This document shows, piece by piece, positions 36,249 to 45,369 of a DNA stretch of 64,000 nt. The translations under genes and the position numbers were made by a program. Position 1 is the stretch's first letter, and every line of letters begins with the position of its first letter. Source of the stretch: Nocardioides sp. W7. Its GTDB lineage: Bacteria; Actinomycetota; Actinomycetes; Propionibacteriales; Nocardioidaceae. The notes beneath the pieces are model-generated. The model saw only the letters and a program-made list of their open reading frames with translations, ran no database searches and was not told where the DNA came from. The DNA is taken from positions 2,728,001 through 2,792,000 of the forward strand of contig NZ_CP095078.1 of NCBI RefSeq assembly GCF_022919075.1, given 5' to 3'.

Positions 36249-37943
36249 ATGGTCACCGGTTCTCCCGCAGTCCCCTCCGTCGTTCTGACGGGCACCCCCG
36301 TCGTCCCGGGTGCGGCGTACGGCCCCGCCCTGCTGGCCCGCGCCGAGATCTCGCCGGCCGCCGTCGAGGCCTTCGGCAGCGGCGGGTACGCCGACGACGA
36401 GGCCGCCCTCGCGGCGTACGACGCCGCCGTCGCGGCCGTCGCCGACGGCTTCGCCCGCAAGGCCGAGAAGGCCTCCGGCGCGGCCGCCGAGGTGCTCACC
36501 GCCAGTGCCGGTCTCGCCAAGGACAAGGGCCTGCGCGGCGCGGTGCGCAAGCACCTGCGCGCCGGCGACGACCTGCTGGCGTCGCTGCACGCCGGGGTCG
36601 AGCAGTTCGTCGGCATCTTCACCGGCATGGGCGGGCTGATGGCCGAGCGGGTCACGGACCTGCGCGACATCGAGCGGCGCGTCACCGCGCACCTGGTGGG
36701 GGAGCCCGAGCCCGGCGTACCCACGCCCGAGCTGCCGTCGGTGCTGGTCGCCGAGGACCTCGCGCCGTCCGACACCGCGGGCCTGGATCCCGCGCTCGTC
36801 GTGGCGCTGGTGACCGAGCGCGGCGGGCCGACCAGCCACACCGCGATCATCGCCCGCCAGCTCGGCATCCCCTGCGTGGTGGGCGTGGGCGGGGCGATGG
36901 GGCTGGCCGGCGGTACCCCGCTCCTGGTGGACGGCACCGCGGGCACGGTCGAGAGCGACCCCGACGCCGCCGAGGCCGAGCGCAAGGTCGCCGCCGACCG
37001 CGAGAGCCGGGCCGCCCTGGCCGCGTGGGAGGGACCGGGCCGCACGGCCGACGGCACCGCCGTCAAGATCCTGGCCAACGTCGCCGACGGCGAGTCCTCC
37101 TCGCAGGCCGCCGGGGCGCCGGTCGAGGGCGTCGGGCTGTTCCGCACCGAGCTGTGCTTCCTCAACCGCAAGGACGAGCCGTCGGTCGAGGAGCAGGCCC
37201 AGATCTACGCCGAGGTGCTGCGTCCGTTCCACGGCAGGTACGTCGTGGTCCGCACGTTGGACGCCGGATCCGACAAGCCGGTCGCGTTCGCGACCCACGA
37301 GGGCGAGGAGAACCCCGCCCTCGGTGTGCGCGGGCTGCGGCTCTCCTTCGACAACCCCGCGCTGCTGGAGCGCCAGCTCGACGGCATCGCCGCGGCCGCG
37401 AAGTCCACCGACACCGAGACCTGGGTGATGGCGCCGATGGTGGCGACCGTGGCCGAAGCACGGGCGTTCTCCGCGCAGGTCCGCAGCCGGGGCCTGAAGG
37501 CCGGCGTGATGGTCGAGGTGCCCTCGGCGGCGCTGCTCGCGCACCGGATGCTCGAGGCGGTCGACTTCCTCTCGATCGGCACCAACGACCTGACCCAGTA
37601 CGCCATGGCCGCGGACCGGATGGCGACCGACCTGGCGCACCTCACCGACCCGTGGCAGCCGGCCGTCCTCCAGCTGATCGCCATCACCGCCCACGCCGGG
37701 CAGCAGGCCGGCAAGCCGGTCGGGGTCTGCGGGGAGGCGGCTGCCGACCCGCTGCTCGCGTGCGCGCTCGTCGGCATGGGCGTCACGTCGCTGTCGATGG
37801 CCGCCGCCGCCGTACGCCCCGTCGGCGCGCGGCTCGCCTCGGTCACGATGGATGTCTGCGAGGAGGCCGCCGAGGCGGCGCTGTCCGCCGCCGACCCGAT
37901 GGCCGGGCGCGCGGCGGTGCTCGGGGTGCTGGAGCGGGCCTGA
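36249..37943 (+). CDS. ptsI: PTS Enzyme I (phosphoenolpyruvate-protein phosphotransferase)
   Basis: Enzyme I takes phosphate from PEP and passes it to HPr, so it feeds all PTS permeases. The 564-residue protein has the N-terminal HPr-binding helical domain and the phospho-His in GGPTSHTAIIARQLGIPCVV (about residue 197). In the C-terminal PEP-binding barrel, GVGLFRTELCFLNR, FLSIGTNDLTQYAMAADR and the Cys of GVCGEAAADPLL are seen. The start at 36249 gives the usual N-terminus, and the -10 box is 7 nt away, so the transcript is probably leaderless. Confidence 0.96.
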   Translation: MVTGSPAVPSVVLTGTPVVPGAAYGPALLARAEISPAAVEAFGSGGYADDEAALAAYDAAVAAVADGFARKAEKASGAAAEVLTASAGLAKDKGLRGAVRKHLRAGDDLLASLHAGVEQFVGIFTGMGGLMAERVTDLRDIERRVTAHLVGEPEPGVPTPELPSVLVAEDLAPSDTAGLDPALVVALVTERGGPTSHTAIIARQLGIPCVVGVGGAMGLAGGTPLLVDGTAGTVESDPDAAEAERKVAADRESRAALAAWEGPGRTADGTAVKILANVADGESSSQAAGAPVEGVGLFRTELCFLNRKDEPSVEEQAQIYAEVLRPFHGRYVVVRTLDAGSDKPVAFATHEGEENPALGVRGLRLSFDNPALLERQLDGIAAAAKSTDTETWVMAPMVATVAEARAFSAQVRSRGLKAGVMVEVPSAALLAHRMLEAVDFLSIGTNDLTQYAMAADRMATDLAHLTDPWQPAVLQLIAITAHAGQQAGKPVGVCGEAAADPLLACALVGMGVTSLSMAAAAVRPVGARLASVTMDVCEEAAEAALSAADPMAGRAAVLGVLERA

Positions 37944-37958
37944 GGCCTTCGCACGCAG

Positions 37959-38008
37959 CGGACGTCATCCGGACGGAGCCGTAGGTGGCTCCATCCGGAT
38001 GACGTCCG
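37959..38008. terminator. bidirectional terminator between ptsI and the response regulator gene
   Basis: A 22-bp inverted repeat with one mismatch (arm begins CGGACGTCATCCGGA) and a 6-nt loop lies between convergent genes, 15 bp from either stop. Confidence 0.7.
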
Positions 38009-38022
38009 GCACGCGGGTCAGG

Positions 38023-38664
38023 TCAGAGCCGCAGCCAGGCCAGCACGGCGCGGACCCGGCGGTGGTCGTCGGTGTCGAGCGGGAGGTCGAGCTTGGTGAA
38101 GATGCCGTTGATGTGCTTGGCGACGGCCTTCTCGGTGACCACGAGCTCGGTGGCGATGGCGGTGTTGGACCGGCCCTCGGCCATCAGCGCGATCACCTCG
38201 CGCTCGCGCGGGCTGAGCCGGTCGACGGGCTCCTCGCGGCGGCGGGCCATGATCGTGGCCACGACCTCGGGGTCGAGGACGGTGCCGCCGGCGAGCACGC
38301 GTCGTACGCCCTCCACGAACTCCTCGACGTCGGCGACCCGGTCCTTCAGCAGGTAGCCGACCGCGCCCTCGCCGCTGGCGAGCAGCTCCCGGGCGTAGAG
38401 GTGCTCGACGTACTGCGAGAGCACCATGACGGGGAACGCCGGCCGCTCCGTGCGTACACCGATCGCTGCACGCAGGCCCTCGTCGGTGTGCGTCGGTGGC
38501 ATCCGGACGTCGAGCACCGCCCCCTCCGCCTCCGGGAGCCGGAGCGCGGTCTCGAGGTCGCCGGCGTTGTCGACCGCCGCGACGATCGTGAACCCGTTGC
38601 CCTCCAGGAGCTGGATCAGGCCGGCCCGGAGGAGGGCGTGGTCTTCGGCGAGGACAAGCCGCAC
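38023..38664 (-). CDS. NarL/LuxR-type response regulator
   Basis: This 213-residue regulator has a receiver domain (LVLAEDHALLRAGLIQLLEG, phospho-Asp in VLDVRMPP about residue 54, Lys in YLLKDRV) and a C-terminal LuxR helix-turn-helix (LSPREREVIALMAEGRSNTA, then VTEKAVAKHINGIFTKL). The GTG at 38664 starts inside the kinase gene, a 49-bp overlap, so kinase and regulator are one operon. The genes it controls are not visible. The divergent MMPL transporter gene is a reasonable target. Confidence 0.93.
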   Translation of the reverse strand: MRLVLAEDHALLRAGLIQLLEGNGFTIVAAVDNAGDLETALRLPEAEGAVLDVRMPPTHTDEGLRAAIGVRTERPAFPVMVLSQYVEHLYARELLASGEGAVGYLLKDRVADVEEFVEGVRRVLAGGTVLDPEVVATIMARRREEPVDRLSPREREVIALMAEGRSNTAIATELVVTEKAVAKHINGIFTKLDLPLDTDDHRRVRAVLAWLRL

Positions 38665-39788
38665 GGGACCTCCAGGGTGACGATGGTCGGCCCGCCGGTC
38701 GGGCTCGAGACCATCATCGTGCCGTCGAAGGCTCCCAGACGCCGCATGACACCCCGCATCCCGGTCCCGGCGGCGGAATCGGCGCCCCCGCGCCCGTCGT
38801 CGCCGACCTCCGCGCGGAGCATTCCGTCGCGGTGGGAGACCCGGATCCACGCGTGCTGGGCCTGTGCGTGCTTGCCGATGTTGGCCATGCACTCGGCCAC
38901 CGCGAAGTAGACGGCCGACTCCACCGGGGCGGGCGGGCGGCCGGGGAGCGACGCGCTCACGTCCACCGGGACGGCCATGTCCAGCGCGAGCGCCTCGACG
39001 GCGCCGGCGAGGCCGCGGTCGGCCAGCACCGGCGGGTGGATGCCGCGCACGACGGAGCGCAGCTCGCCCAGCGCGGCGGTCGTGGTCGCCCGCGCGTCGC
39101 TGACCATCTTGCGCGCGGCCTCGGGGTCGCGGGCGAACATCGAGTCCGCCATCCCGAGGCTCATCGACAGCGCGACGAGGCGCGCCTGGGCGCCGTCGTG
39201 CAGGTCGCGCTCGAGTCGGCGCAGCTCGGCGGCGGAGTGGTCGACCAGGTCCGCACGGGTCTCGGTGAGCTGCTGGACCCGCTGCTCGAGCCGCTCGGTG
39301 GTGCCGGGGGAGAGGAGAGCCCGGTCCAGGGCACTGCGCAGCCGCATCAGCGGCGCCGCGGCGTACCACCACACCCACCAGGTCACCACGCCGATCAGCA
39401 GCACGACGACGAGCAGCGAGATCGCGAAGCCGACCGTCATCATCATCAGCATCCAGCCCAGGTCGCGCCAGGTCATCGGGTCCAGTGCGATGGCCCGCAG
39501 CCGCTCGACCGGGCCCAGCCCGCGCAGCGGTGCGTACGGCGCGGGCAGCGGGTGACCGAGCACCCGTCCGGCCATCCGGCGGTGGGCGTTCGCGAGGGCG
39601 CGGGTGGCCGGCACCGCGGCGGTGAGGAGCAGGGCGCCGACCCAGACGATCATCAGCACACCGCCGACGACCCAGAGCACGAACAGCAGCACGACCGGCA
39701 CGAACGCCAGCACCTGGAGCCCGGCGTACCCCGTCATCAGCAGTCGGCTCGGCGGCCGGAGATCGAGGGCAGGGGGAGTCGCGTTCAC
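38616..39788 (-). CDS. sensor histidine kinase (HisKA_3/NarX type)
   Basis: This 390-residue membrane kinase has hydrophobic helices around LQVLAFVPVVLLFVLWVVGG, VGALLLTAAVPAT and a third/fourth pair near VGFAISLLVVVLLIGVVTWW. A short coiled linker follows, then the dimerisation box RRLERDLHDGAQARLVAL with phospho-His about residue 197, and an HATPase domain with VAECMANIGKHAQA (N box) and VGDDGRGGAD (G1). There is no separate sensor domain, so it probably detects a membrane signal. GTG 39788 has GAGG nearby and also GAGGAT 6 nt before it. Confidence 0.92.
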   Translation of the reverse strand: MNATPPALDLRPPSRLLMTGYAGLQVLAFVPVVLLFVLWVVGGVLMIVWVGALLLTAAVPATRALANAHRRMAGRVLGHPLPAPYAPLRGLGPVERLRAIALDPMTWRDLGWMLMMMTVGFAISLLVVVLLIGVVTWWVWWYAAAPLMRLRSALDRALLSPGTTERLEQRVQQLTETRADLVDHSAAELRRLERDLHDGAQARLVALSMSLGMADSMFARDPEAARKMVSDARATTTAALGELRSVVRGIHPPVLADRGLAGAVEALALDMAVPVDVSASLPGRPPAPVESAVYFAVAECMANIGKHAQAQHAWIRVSHRDGMLRAEVGDDGRGGADSAAGTGMRGVMRRLGAFDGTMMVSSPTGGPTIVTLEVPCGLSSPKTTPSSGPA

Positions 39789-39898
39789 CCCCTCATCCTC
39801 GCGGAAACAGCGGGTGCGGCGCGGTGGTGCTGGCACCACCCCGGGTCCGGGTCCGCACGCCCCTGTCGGACGGTCCGCCGATCACGAGGCTGGGAGCC

Positions 39899-42097
39899 AT
39901 GACGAATCCCCTCACCTCAGTACCCATCCGGGCCGCCCGCTGGAGCGCCGCCCACCCCTGGCGGGCCGTGCTCGGCTGGCTCGTCCTGGTCGTCGTCGCG
40001 GTCGGCCTCGCCGCCGCGGTTCCCACCCAGGAGACGACTGATGCGGACTACCGGCTCGGCGAGTCCGGTCGCGCCGATCAGCTGATCGCGGACGCCGGCC
40101 TCGAGGAGCCGTCGTCCGAGATGGTCCTCATCACCGGCGACGCCGCCGCCGCCGACGCGGCGGCGGCCGACCTGGTCACCGCCATGACGGCCGCCGACGG
40201 CGTCGACGAGGTCGCCGAACCGCAGTGGAGCCCGGACCGCTCCGCGCTGCTGATCGCGGTCCGGCTGGCCGAGGACGGCGCGGACGACCCGGACGACGCG
40301 GAGACAGTCGCGCCACTGCGCGCGGTCACCGACGAGGTCGCGGCCAACCATCCCGACGTGTCGGTCCGCCAGACGGGCGACCTGTCCCTCGACGTGGCGA
40401 TCGACGAACGGGTGGCCGACGACCTGGCATCGGCCGAGGTGATCAGCCTCCCGGTCACGCTGCTGCTGATGCTCGTCGCGTTCGGCGCACTGATCGCCGC
40501 CGGGCTCCCGGTGCTGCTCGCCGCGACCAGCGTGGCCGCCACGATCGGCATCAGCGCGCCGCTCTCGCACCTGGTGCACGCGGACTCCACCGTCACCAGC
40601 ATGATCGTGCTGATCGGCATGGCCGTCGGCGTCGACTACTCGCTGTTCTACCTCAAGCGCGAGCGTGAGGAGCGGGCCAAGGGCCACAGCACGCTCGACG
40701 CCGTGGAGATCGCGGCGCAGACCTCCGGGCACTCGATCCTGGTCTCCGGCGGCGCCGTGATCGCCTCGATGGCGGGCCTGTTCCTGATGGGCGACACGAC
40801 CTTCAACTCGCTGGCCGTCGGCTCCATCCTCGTCGTCGCCATCGCCGTCCTCGGCTCGATCACGGTGCTTCCCGCGCTGCTCGCCGGCCTCGGCCGCTGG
40901 GTGGACCGGCCCCGGGTGCCGCTGCTGTGGCGCCTCAACTCCCGCATCGGACGCGGTGGCATCAGCCGCCGGCTGCTCGCGCCGGTCGTCCGCCACCCGA
41001 AGGTCGCCCTGCTGCTGGCCGGCACGATCGTCGTGGCGCTCGCCCTGCCCGCCCTCGGGATGAAGACCCACTCCGCCAACCTCGAGACGCTCCCGGCGTC
41101 CATCCCTGAGGTGCAGACCATGCGTGAGGTCTCTGCAGCGTTCCCGTCCGAGGGCTCGGTGGCCGACGTGGTGGTCCACGCCGACGCCGAGCAGCAGGAC
41201 GACGTCGTGGCCGCGCTCGAGCAGCTCGACCGCGACGCCGCCGCTACCGGCTCGTTCGTGAGCACCGGTGCGCCGGTCCTGACCTCGGACGACGGTCGGA
41301 CGTCGGTGCTGGAGATCTCGATGCCCTACGAGGAGTCCGACGAGCGGGTCGACGACGCGCTGCGCCAGCTGCGCGAGGAGCTGCTCCCGATCGCCGGCCT
41401 TCCGACCGGCTCCGAGCACGCCGTGGGCGGTGGCCCGGCGGAGTCGTTGGACTTCGTCGAGCGCCAGCAGCAGCGGCTGCCGCTGATCATCGGGTTCGTG
41501 CTGCTGCTGACGCTGGTGATCATGGCCGCGACGTTCCGCAGCCTGCCGGTCGCGCTGGTCTCCACCGTGCTCAACCTCGGTTCGGTCGGGGTCGCCTTCG
41601 GGCTGATGACCCTGGTCTTCCAGCACGGGTGGTTCGAGTCGCTGCTGGGCTTCGAGAGCTCCGGCTTCGTCATCGACTGGCTGCCGCTGTTCGTCCTGGT
41701 GGTGCTGGTCGGGCTCTCCATGGACTACCACGTGTTCGTCGTCAGCCGGATCCGGGAGTACGTCGATCAGGGCCTCCCGACCCGGCTCGCGGTCCAGCGG
41801 GGGGTCGCCGACACCGCGGGCGTGGTGACCAGCGCCGCCGCCGTGATGGTCTCGGTGTTCGCGATCTTCGCGACCCTGTCCATGCTGGAGATGAAGATGA
41901 TGGGCGTCGGGCTCTCCGCCGCGATCCTGCTCGACGCGACCCTGGTCCGGCTGGTGCTGCTTCCCGCCGCGCTGGTGCTGCTGGGGGAGCGCGCCTGGTG
42001 GCCGACCCGTCCGGTCGCTCCGCGGGGCGAGCCGGTGGTGGGGACCGACCCGGCGTACGTCGACGCCCCAGGGTTTGCGGAGGCGCCGCATCGGTGA
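39899..42097 (+). CDS. MMPL/RND-family transporter
   Basis: This 732-residue membrane protein has two halves, each with a long extracytoplasmic loop and a bundle of membrane segments, as in MMPL transporters. The first half has AHPWRAVLGWLVLVVVAVGL and later VDYSLFYLKREREERAKGHS. The second half repeats this with LSMDYHVFVVSRIREYVDQG, containing the D-Y pair used for proton coupling. Substrates of such proteins include lipids, drugs or peptides, and none can be assigned here. It is divergent from the two-component genes. GGGAG precedes the ATG. Confidence 0.9.
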   Translation: MTNPLTSVPIRAARWSAAHPWRAVLGWLVLVVVAVGLAAAVPTQETTDADYRLGESGRADQLIADAGLEEPSSEMVLITGDAAAADAAAADLVTAMTAADGVDEVAEPQWSPDRSALLIAVRLAEDGADDPDDAETVAPLRAVTDEVAANHPDVSVRQTGDLSLDVAIDERVADDLASAEVISLPVTLLLMLVAFGALIAAGLPVLLAATSVAATIGISAPLSHLVHADSTVTSMIVLIGMAVGVDYSLFYLKREREERAKGHSTLDAVEIAAQTSGHSILVSGGAVIASMAGLFLMGDTTFNSLAVGSILVVAIAVLGSITVLPALLAGLGRWVDRPRVPLLWRLNSRIGRGGISRRLLAPVVRHPKVALLLAGTIVVALALPALGMKTHSANLETLPASIPEVQTMREVSAAFPSEGSVADVVVHADAEQQDDVVAALEQLDRDAAATGSFVSTGAPVLTSDDGRTSVLEISMPYEESDERVDDALRQLREELLPIAGLPTGSEHAVGGGPAESLDFVERQQQRLPLIIGFVLLLTLVIMAATFRSLPVALVSTVLNLGSVGVAFGLMTLVFQHGWFESLLGFESSGFVIDWLPLFVLVVLVGLSMDYHVFVVSRIREYVDQGLPTRLAVQRGVADTAGVVTSAAAVMVSVFAIFATLSMLEMKMMGVGLSAAILLDATLVRLVLLPAALVLLGERAWWPTRPVAPRGEPVVGTDPAYVDAPGFAEAPHR

Positions 42098-42148
42098 CTA
42101 GTGCGGGCAGACCGTCCACAGGGGAACGGCCAGACGAAAGGAACCGCT

Positions 42149-42406
42149 ATGGGCTACGGACTGGGGATCTTCCTCCTCGCCCTCGGCTTGATTCTCGCGT
42201 TCGCCGTCGGTGACTCCATCGGCAGTGTGGACCTCTACACAGCAGGCCTGATCCTGGCCGGCGTCGGCGTGCTCGCCCTCGTGCTGACGGTCGCCTCGAC
42301 CATGGGTCGTCGCCGCACGGGCACCGTCGCCACGACGACCCACCCCGACGGCTCGCAGACCGTCCAGGAGCGGCGTTCGACCCACGCCGACCCCGGCGGC
42401 ATCTGA
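42149..42406 (+). CDS. DUF6458 family small membrane protein
   Basis: This 85-residue protein has two membrane segments (YGLGIFLLALGLILAFAVGD and AGLILAGVGVLALVLTVAS) and a short polar tail with HPDGSQTVQERR. It matches the actinobacterial DUF6458 pattern, function unknown. GAAAGGAACC is a good ribosome binding site. The gene is followed by a strong terminator and is probably a single-gene unit or co-transcribed with the MMPL gene 51 bp upstream. Confidence 0.8.
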   Translation: MGYGLGIFLLALGLILAFAVGDSIGSVDLYTAGLILAGVGVLALVLTVASTMGRRRTGTVATTTHPDGSQTVQERRSTHADPGGI

Positions 42407-42419
42407 GCAGTCCCGCGAC

Positions 42420-42451
42420 CTGCCGTCCATCCCGCGAGGGATGGGCGGCAG
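42420..42451 (+). terminator. terminator after the DUF6458 gene
   Basis: A 14-bp stem with one mismatch (CTGCCGTCCATCCC arm) and a GCGA tetraloop is followed by CTCTGCATTT. Confidence 0.7.
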
Positions 42452-42459
42452 CTCTGCAT

Positions 42460-42488
42460 TTGGGGCCTGTGCGGTCGCGCGATAGCCT
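42460..42488 (+). promoter_or_regulatory. probable rpsO promoter
   Basis: TTGGGG and TAGCCT are separated by 17 bp. Transcription would start near 42495 and give a leader of about 115 nt before rpsO. Confidence 0.5.
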
Positions 42489-42611
42489 TGATCGGTTGTC
42501 CGTCACGGGCAGCCGCACCATCACACCATCGCCGTACAACGGCCGCGGATCCAGAGTGCCCGGGTGAACAGGCCCCGGCGCGCCGCGCAGCGAACCAGAG
42601 AGGGAGCCCGC

Positions 42612-42887
42612 ATGTCTATCGGCACCGACGCGGAGACCAAGAAGAAGATCATCGCCGAGTACGCCACGACCGAGGGCGACACTGGTTCGCCCGAGGTGCA
42701 GATCGCGCTGCTCAGCTTCCGGATCAGCCACCTGACCGAGCACCTGAAGACGCACAAGCACGACCACCACAGCCGGCGTGGCCTGCTGCTGCTGGTCGGA
42801 CAGCGTCGTCGGCTGCTGAACTACCTGCAGAAGACCGAGATCGCGCGCTACCGCTCGATCGTCGAGCGCCTCGGCCTGCGCCGCTGA
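42612..42887 (+). CDS. rpsO: 30S ribosomal protein S15
   Basis: S15 binds 16S rRNA early in small-subunit assembly. The 91-residue sequence has the family signature [20 protein letters not shown] and [20 protein letters not shown], ending [20 protein letters not shown] precedes the ATG. It lies upstream of pnp, as in most bacteria, but a strong hairpin follows it. Confidence 0.97.
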   Translation: MSIGTDAETKKKIIAEYATTEGDTGSPEVQIALLSFRISHLTEHLKTHKHDHHSRRGLLLLVGQRRRLLNYLQKTEIARYRSIVERLGLRR

Positions 42888-42893
42888 CGCACC

Positions 42894-42923
42894 GTGAAGG
42901 GCCCGCCTCGGTGGGCCCTTCAC
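42894..42923 (+). terminator. rpsO terminator
   Basis: A perfect 11-bp stem (GTGAAGGGCCC arm) with an 8-nt loop is followed by GCTTTAC, 6 bp after the rpsO stop. Readthrough would create the rpsO-pnp transcript. Confidence 0.75.
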
Positions 42924-43133
42924 GCTTTACTGGCCCGGCCCCGTGGCTGCGCTAGATTTCCAACTGAACACCCCACCACAGGAGCGACCCGCCCGTTCTG
43001 GCTCGGTCCTCGGTAGTGGCTCTCAGGACGCCGACGTGGTCGGCTCCGTGCTGCGGGCCTCGATCGAAGACCGGCCTTCGCTTATCAAGCGGGACGCCGT
43101 GGATCGCTCCGCGAGCAAGACAAGGACGAATCC
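42924..43133 (+). other. pnp leader region
   Basis: This 210-nt stretch separates the rpsO terminator from pnp. It holds a TAGATT -10 candidate (42953-42958). A 64-codon frame from 42943 looks non-coding. pnp leaders in other bacteria are processed and autoregulated by RNase III and PNPase. I can see no long perfect stem here, so such control is only a possibility. Confidence 0.4.
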
Positions 43134-45362
43134 TTGACCGATCCCGTCATCCACGCCGTCGAGACTGTTCTCGACAACGGCAAGTTCGGCACCCGCACCG
43201 TCAAGTTCGAGACCGGGCTGCTGGCCCGTCAGGCCGCGGGTTCCGTCACCGCGTACCTCGACGACGACACGATGCTGCTCTCGGCGACCACCGCAGGCAA
43301 GCACCCGAAGGACCACTTCGACTTCTTCCCCCTGACGATCGACGTCGAGGAGCGGATGTACGCCGCGGGCAAGATCCCCGGCTCGTTCTTCCGCTCCGAG
43401 GGTCGCCCCGGCGAGGACGCGATCCTCACCTGCCGTCTGATCGACCGCCCGCTGCGCCCGACCTTCAAGAAGGGTCTGCGCAACGAGGTCCAGGTCGTCA
43501 TCACCGTCCTGGCGCTCAACCCCGACGCGCCGTACGACGTGCTGGCGATCAACGCCGCGTCGCTGTCGACGCAGCTCTCCGGCCTGCCGTTCTCCGGCCC
43601 GGTCGGCGGCGTCCGCGTCGCGCTGATCGAGGGCCAGTGGGTCGCCTTCCCGTCCCACAGCCAGCTCGAGGACGCCGTGTTCGACATGGTCGTCGCGGGC
43701 CGCGTCACCGACACCGGCGACGTCGCGATCATGATGGTCGAGGCCGAGGCCACCGAGCAGGCCTTCACCCTCGTCCAGGGCGGCGTCCAGGCGCCGACCG
43801 AGGAGATCGTGGCCGGCGGCCTCGACGCCGCCAAGCCGTTCATCAAGCAGCTCGTCGAGGCGCAGCAGCAGCTCGCCGGCGTCGCCGCCAAGCCGATCCA
43901 GGACTTCCCGGTCTTCCTCGACTACGAGGACGACGTCTTCGAGGCCGTCGAGGCCGCCACGAAGGCCGACCTGGCCGTCGCGATGACCATCGCGGACAAG
44001 CTGGAGCGCGAGGCCAAGACCGACGAGCTCAAGGCCGCTCTGCTGGAGAAGCTCACCGGCCAGTTCGAGGGTCGCGAGAAGGAGATCGGCGCGGCGTTCC
44101 GCTCGGTCAGCAAGCAGGTCATGCGCGAGCGCGTGCTGCGCGACAACATCCGCATGGACGGTCGCGGCCTCGCCGACATCCGCCCGCTGCACGCCGAGGT
44201 CGACGTGATCCCGCGCGTCCACGGCTCGGCGCTGTTCGAGCGCGGCGAGACCCAGATCCTGGGTGTCACCACGCTCGACATGCTGAAGATGGAGCAGCAG
44301 CTCGACACGCTGTCGCCGGAGAAGCACCGCCGCTACATGCACAAGTACGTCTTCCCGCCGTTCTCCACCGGTGAGACCGGCCGCGTCGGCTCGCCGAAGC
44401 GCCGCGAGGTCGGCCACGGTGCGCTCGCGCGCCGCGCCCTGCTGCCGGTGCTGCCGACGCGCGAGGAGTTCCCCTACTCCATCCGCCAGCTCTCCGAGGC
44501 CATGGGCTCCAACGGCTCGACCTCGATGGGCTCGGTCTGCGCCTCGACGATGTCGCTGCTGCAGGCCGGTGTGCCGCTGAAGGCATCGGTCGCGGGCATC
44601 GCGATGGGCCTCATCTCCGGCGAGGTCGACGGGCAGACGTCGTACGTCGCGCTCACCGACATCCTCGGGGCCGAGGACGCGTTCGGCGACATGGACTTCA
44701 AGGTCGCCGGCACCCGCCAGTTCATCACGGCCCTCCAGCTCGACACCAAGCTCGACGGCCTCCCGGCCGAGGTCCTGGCTGCCGCGCTGAACCAGGCCAA
44801 GGATGCTCGTCTCGCGATCCTCGACGTGATGGCCGAGGCCATCGACGCGCCCGAGGAGATGGCGTCGACCGCGCCGCGGATCATCACCGTGAAGATCCCC
44901 GTCGACAAGATCGGCGAGGTCATCGGTCCGAAGGGCAAGGTGATCAACCAGATCCAGGACGACACCGGCGCGTCGATCTCGATCGAGGACGACGGCACCA
45001 TCTACATCGGTGCCACCAACGGCGAGGCGGCCGACGCCGCCCGCGCCGCCGTCAACGCGATCGCCAACCCGACGATGCCCGAGGTCGGCGAGCGCTACCT
45101 CGGCACCGTCGTGAAGACGACGAACTTCGGCGCCTTCGTCTCGCTGATGCCCGGCAAGGACGGCCTGCTGCACATCAGCAAGCTCCGCCCGCTCGCCGGC
45201 GGCAAGCGCGTCGACGCCGTCGAGGACGTCCTCTCCGTGGGCCAGAAGATCCAGGTCCAGATCGGCGAGATCGACGACCGCGGCAAGCTGTCGCTGGTCC
45301 CGGTCGTCGAGGAGACCGAGGGCACCGAGGGCACCGACGAGGCTGCCTCCGAGGAGGCCTGA
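43134..45362 (+). CDS. pnp: polyribonucleotide nucleotidyltransferase (PNPase)
   Basis: PNPase degrades RNA 3' to 5' with phosphate and is a core part of the RNA decay machinery. The 742-residue protein starts with TTG (CAAGGAC upstream) and has two RNase PH-like domains. The second includes [20 protein letters not shown] and [20 protein letters not shown]. The C-terminal KH domain is [20 protein letters not shown], and the S1 domain is [20 protein letters not shown]. The end is acidic ([16 protein letters not shown]). Confidence 0.97.
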   Translation: MTDPVIHAVETVLDNGKFGTRTVKFETGLLARQAAGSVTAYLDDDTMLLSATTAGKHPKDHFDFFPLTIDVEERMYAAGKIPGSFFRSEGRPGEDAILTCRLIDRPLRPTFKKGLRNEVQVVITVLALNPDAPYDVLAINAASLSTQLSGLPFSGPVGGVRVALIEGQWVAFPSHSQLEDAVFDMVVAGRVTDTGDVAIMMVEAEATEQAFTLVQGGVQAPTEEIVAGGLDAAKPFIKQLVEAQQQLAGVAAKPIQDFPVFLDYEDDVFEAVEAATKADLAVAMTIADKLEREAKTDELKAALLEKLTGQFEGREKEIGAAFRSVSKQVMRERVLRDNIRMDGRGLADIRPLHAEVDVIPRVHGSALFERGETQILGVTTLDMLKMEQQLDTLSPEKHRRYMHKYVFPPFSTGETGRVGSPKRREVGHGALARRALLPVLPTREEFPYSIRQLSEAMGSNGSTSMGSVCASTMSLLQAGVPLKASVAGIAMGLISGEVDGQTSYVALTDILGAEDAFGDMDFKVAGTRQFITALQLDTKLDGLPAEVLAAALNQAKDARLAILDVMAEAIDAPEEMASTAPRIITVKIPVDKIGEVIGPKGKVINQIQDDTGASISIEDDGTIYIGATNGEAADAARAAVNAIANPTMPEVGERYLGTVVKTTNFGAFVSLMPGKDGLLHISKLRPLAGGKRVDAVEDVLSVGQKIQVQIGEIDDRGKLSLVPVVEETEGTEGTDEAASEEA

Positions 45363-45369
45363 CCTCCAC

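Noticed and set aside
39917..42091. 724-codon open frame antisense to the MMPL gene
   Set aside because: The His/Arg/Gln-rich product is typical of antisense high-GC frames.
42943..43137. 64-codon frame in the pnp leader
   Set aside because: It overlaps the pnp start, has no ribosome binding site and shows no protein-like pattern.
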